Shown here: piece by piece, positions 60,946-61,404 of the stretch
Layout of the letters: the number at the start of each line of letters is the position of its first letter
How positions within the stretch are numbered: the stretch's first letter is position 1
From: an uncultured Prevotellaceae bacterium
GTDB taxonomy: Bacteria; Bacteroidota; Bacteroidia; Bacteroidales; Bacteroidaceae
Length of the DNA stretch: 61,404 nucleotides
Assembly: GCA_902788605.1 (NCBI GenBank)
Contig: CADAKX010000012.1
Coordinates: 1-61,404, forward strand
Direction: 5' to 3'
Position numbers and translations under genes: made by a program
The notes under the pieces: model-generated
What the model was told of the DNA's origin: nothing
The model's database searches: none
The model's input: only the letters and a program-made list of their open reading frames with translations

Positions 60946-60978
60946 GCGTGTGCATGGATAGCAAGAGAAATCTTGTAA
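60946..60978 (+). pseudogene. 3'-terminal fragment of an exonuclease gene
   Basis: These 33 bp, read in frame, encode ACAWIAREIL-stop, exactly the last ten residues of the exonuclease at 59363-59854. The two copies (59822-59854 and 60946-60978) share 28 of 33 bases, and all five differences are at third codon positions or in the stop codon. It is therefore a remnant of a second exonuclease allele, not a random repeat. Confidence 0.75.
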
Positions 60979-61084
60979 CTTAAATTGTAACAGGGTAGGG
61001 TAGTATAAAAGTCAGCAAAAACATCCGTTAGGCCTTGTCATAAGGATAATATTTCAGCGAAAAATTAACTTTTTGTCTGAAATA

Positions 61085-61116
61085 TTTGGGCGTAAAGCAT
61101 TTTTTGTGTATATTTG
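61085..61116 (+). promoter_or_regulatory. Promoter of small transcript
   Basis: TTTG (61085-61088), 20 bp, TATATTTG (61109-61116), a perfect-spaced -33/-7 pair in front of a region with no normal gene. Confidence 0.65.
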
Positions 61117-61120
61117 CACC

Positions 61121-61237
61121 GATAAAAGTTTTTAATCATAGCATTTTTTCATAGCATGGATGTAGAGACATCCATTATTTAGACAAAAAGAAGCTACAAA
61201 AACAACGTCTCGCTTGTGAAAGTGGGACGTTTTTTGT
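61121..61237 (+). ncRNA. Candidate small non-coding RNA (about 115 nt)
   Basis: The interval has a strong promoter, a perfect hairpin ATGGATGT-AGAG-ACATCCAT (61156-61175), and a terminator-like stem AACGTCTCGC (61204-61213) with GTGGGACGTT (61222-61231) followed by TTTTTG. The only ORF is eight codons (MDVETSII) overlapping the first hairpin. It could be an sRNA or a leader/attenuator. The start point is estimated from the promoter. Confidence 0.45.
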
Positions 61238-61261
61238 TTATACGATTGCTTACTAACAATA

Positions 61262-61292
61262 ATGGGCTAACACCCAATGGATGCCAGCCCAT
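61262..61292 (-). terminator. Terminator of smalltalk gene
   Basis: ATGGGCT (61262-61268) pairs with AGCCCAT (61286-61292), with inner CACCCAATGG complementarity; on the minus strand a T-containing tail (TATTGTTAG) follows. Confidence 0.5.
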
Positions 61293-61298
61293 CTTTCC

Positions 61299-61397
61299 TC
61301 ACACTCCCATGCAGCTGGTGGTGCCCAGCGTGGTGAGGATTGCCGTGATGATGCTTGCAAGAATCTGCAAGAGTGTCTTTACGCCTTCTTTCTTCAT
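61299..61397 (-). CDS. 'Smalltalk' micro-protein
   Basis: A 32-residue ORF (MKKEGVKTLLQILASIITAI, then LTTLGTTSCMGV, stop). It matches the small Bacteroidales family named 'smalltalk', a single hydrophobic helix ending in the conserved LTTLGTTSC, which often lies next to HU-type DNA-binding and N-acetylmuramoyl-L-alanine amidase genes; those would be outside the right edge here. Function unknown. It is too short for ordinary ORF calling and lies 7 bp from the window end, so its promoter is not visible. Confidence 0.75.
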   Translation of the reverse strand: MKKEGVKTLLQILASIITAILTTLGTTSCMGV

Positions 61398-61404
61398 AGT
61401 CGTT

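Larger units (their letters stand above)
60979..61298. other. 320-bp non-coding interval at right edge
   Basis: No protein gene of ordinary size. It contains a promoter (61085-61116), a candidate small RNA (about 61121-61237), and the terminator of the smalltalk gene (61262-61292). Between 60979 and 61084 I see nothing but AT-rich sequence. Confidence 0.55.

Overview
The window looks like a chromosomal segment of a Bacteroidales bacterium, most likely Prevotella or a close relative. The evidence is: many start sites preceded by the Bacteroidetes sigma-ABfr promoter (-33 TTTG, about 19-20 bp, -7 TAnnTTTG); almost no Shine-Dalgarno sequences; families typical of the phylum (DUF3078, DUF1846, DUF4861, DUF5606, RprX/RprY, a GldB-like lipoprotein, a BspA-like repeat protein, an EF-G paralogue, a fused FeoA-FeoB, a 'smalltalk' micro-protein); and a sodium/proton-pumping Rnf complex in the order rnfBCDGEA. 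Coordinates and motifs were read by eye. No database search was run.

Layout. 0.2-9.4 kb: gdhA, the yidC-DUF1846-S9 peptidase operon, a DUF3078 outer-membrane protein divergent from yidC, and an unrecognised exported protein. 9.5-9.7 kb: two identical tRNA-Asp genes. 10-12.5 kb: a GH127-type glycosidase, followed by 0.8 kb of non-coding, repeat-rich DNA (a nested inverted repeat and a 22-bp tandem array). 13.2-15.3 kb: a divergent pair, a membrane protein and a membrane-anchored AraC-type regulator, separated by tandem GTGTGTAA repeats. 15.3-18.8 kb: the two-component system rprX-rprY with an SGNH esterase translationally coupled behind it. 19.0-24.6 kb: the EF-G paralogue fusA2, hemW, a DUF4861 protein and a GldB-like lipoprotein. 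24.7-29.2 kb: a dipeptidyl peptidase IV gene followed by a GH105-DUF4861 fusion. 29.3-32 kb: a BspA-like lipoprotein, a short sigma-70 protein and galE.

32.1-37.1 kb: the complete rnfBCDGEA operon. 37.3-41.4 kb: an acidic small protein with a ClC channel, then fmt, a previously untracked 37-residue ORF, and rpe. 41.5-47.1 kb: an ECF sigma factor, dnaB and a Gly/Met-tailed TonB-type outer-membrane protein. 47.2-50.5 kb: the nusB-yajC-ybbR-coaE-DUF5606 operon. 50.7-54.1 kb: a 50S L25 protein, pth, an HslR-type S4 protein, a lipoprotein and queF. 54.1-59.9 kb: a lipoprotein, a carboxyltransferase-like protein without a recognisable biotinyl lysine, feoAB and a DEDDh exonuclease. 59.9-61.4 kb: an accessory edge with a RhuM-Fic protein inserted between two copies of the 3' end of the exonuclease gene, a probable small non-coding transcript, and a 'smalltalk' gene.

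The backbone is mainly housekeeping and envelope or energy functions. The least explained parts are the 12.5-14.2 kb repeats, the GC-rich and AT-rich dispersed repeats that have entered coding sequences, and the right-hand 1.5 kb.
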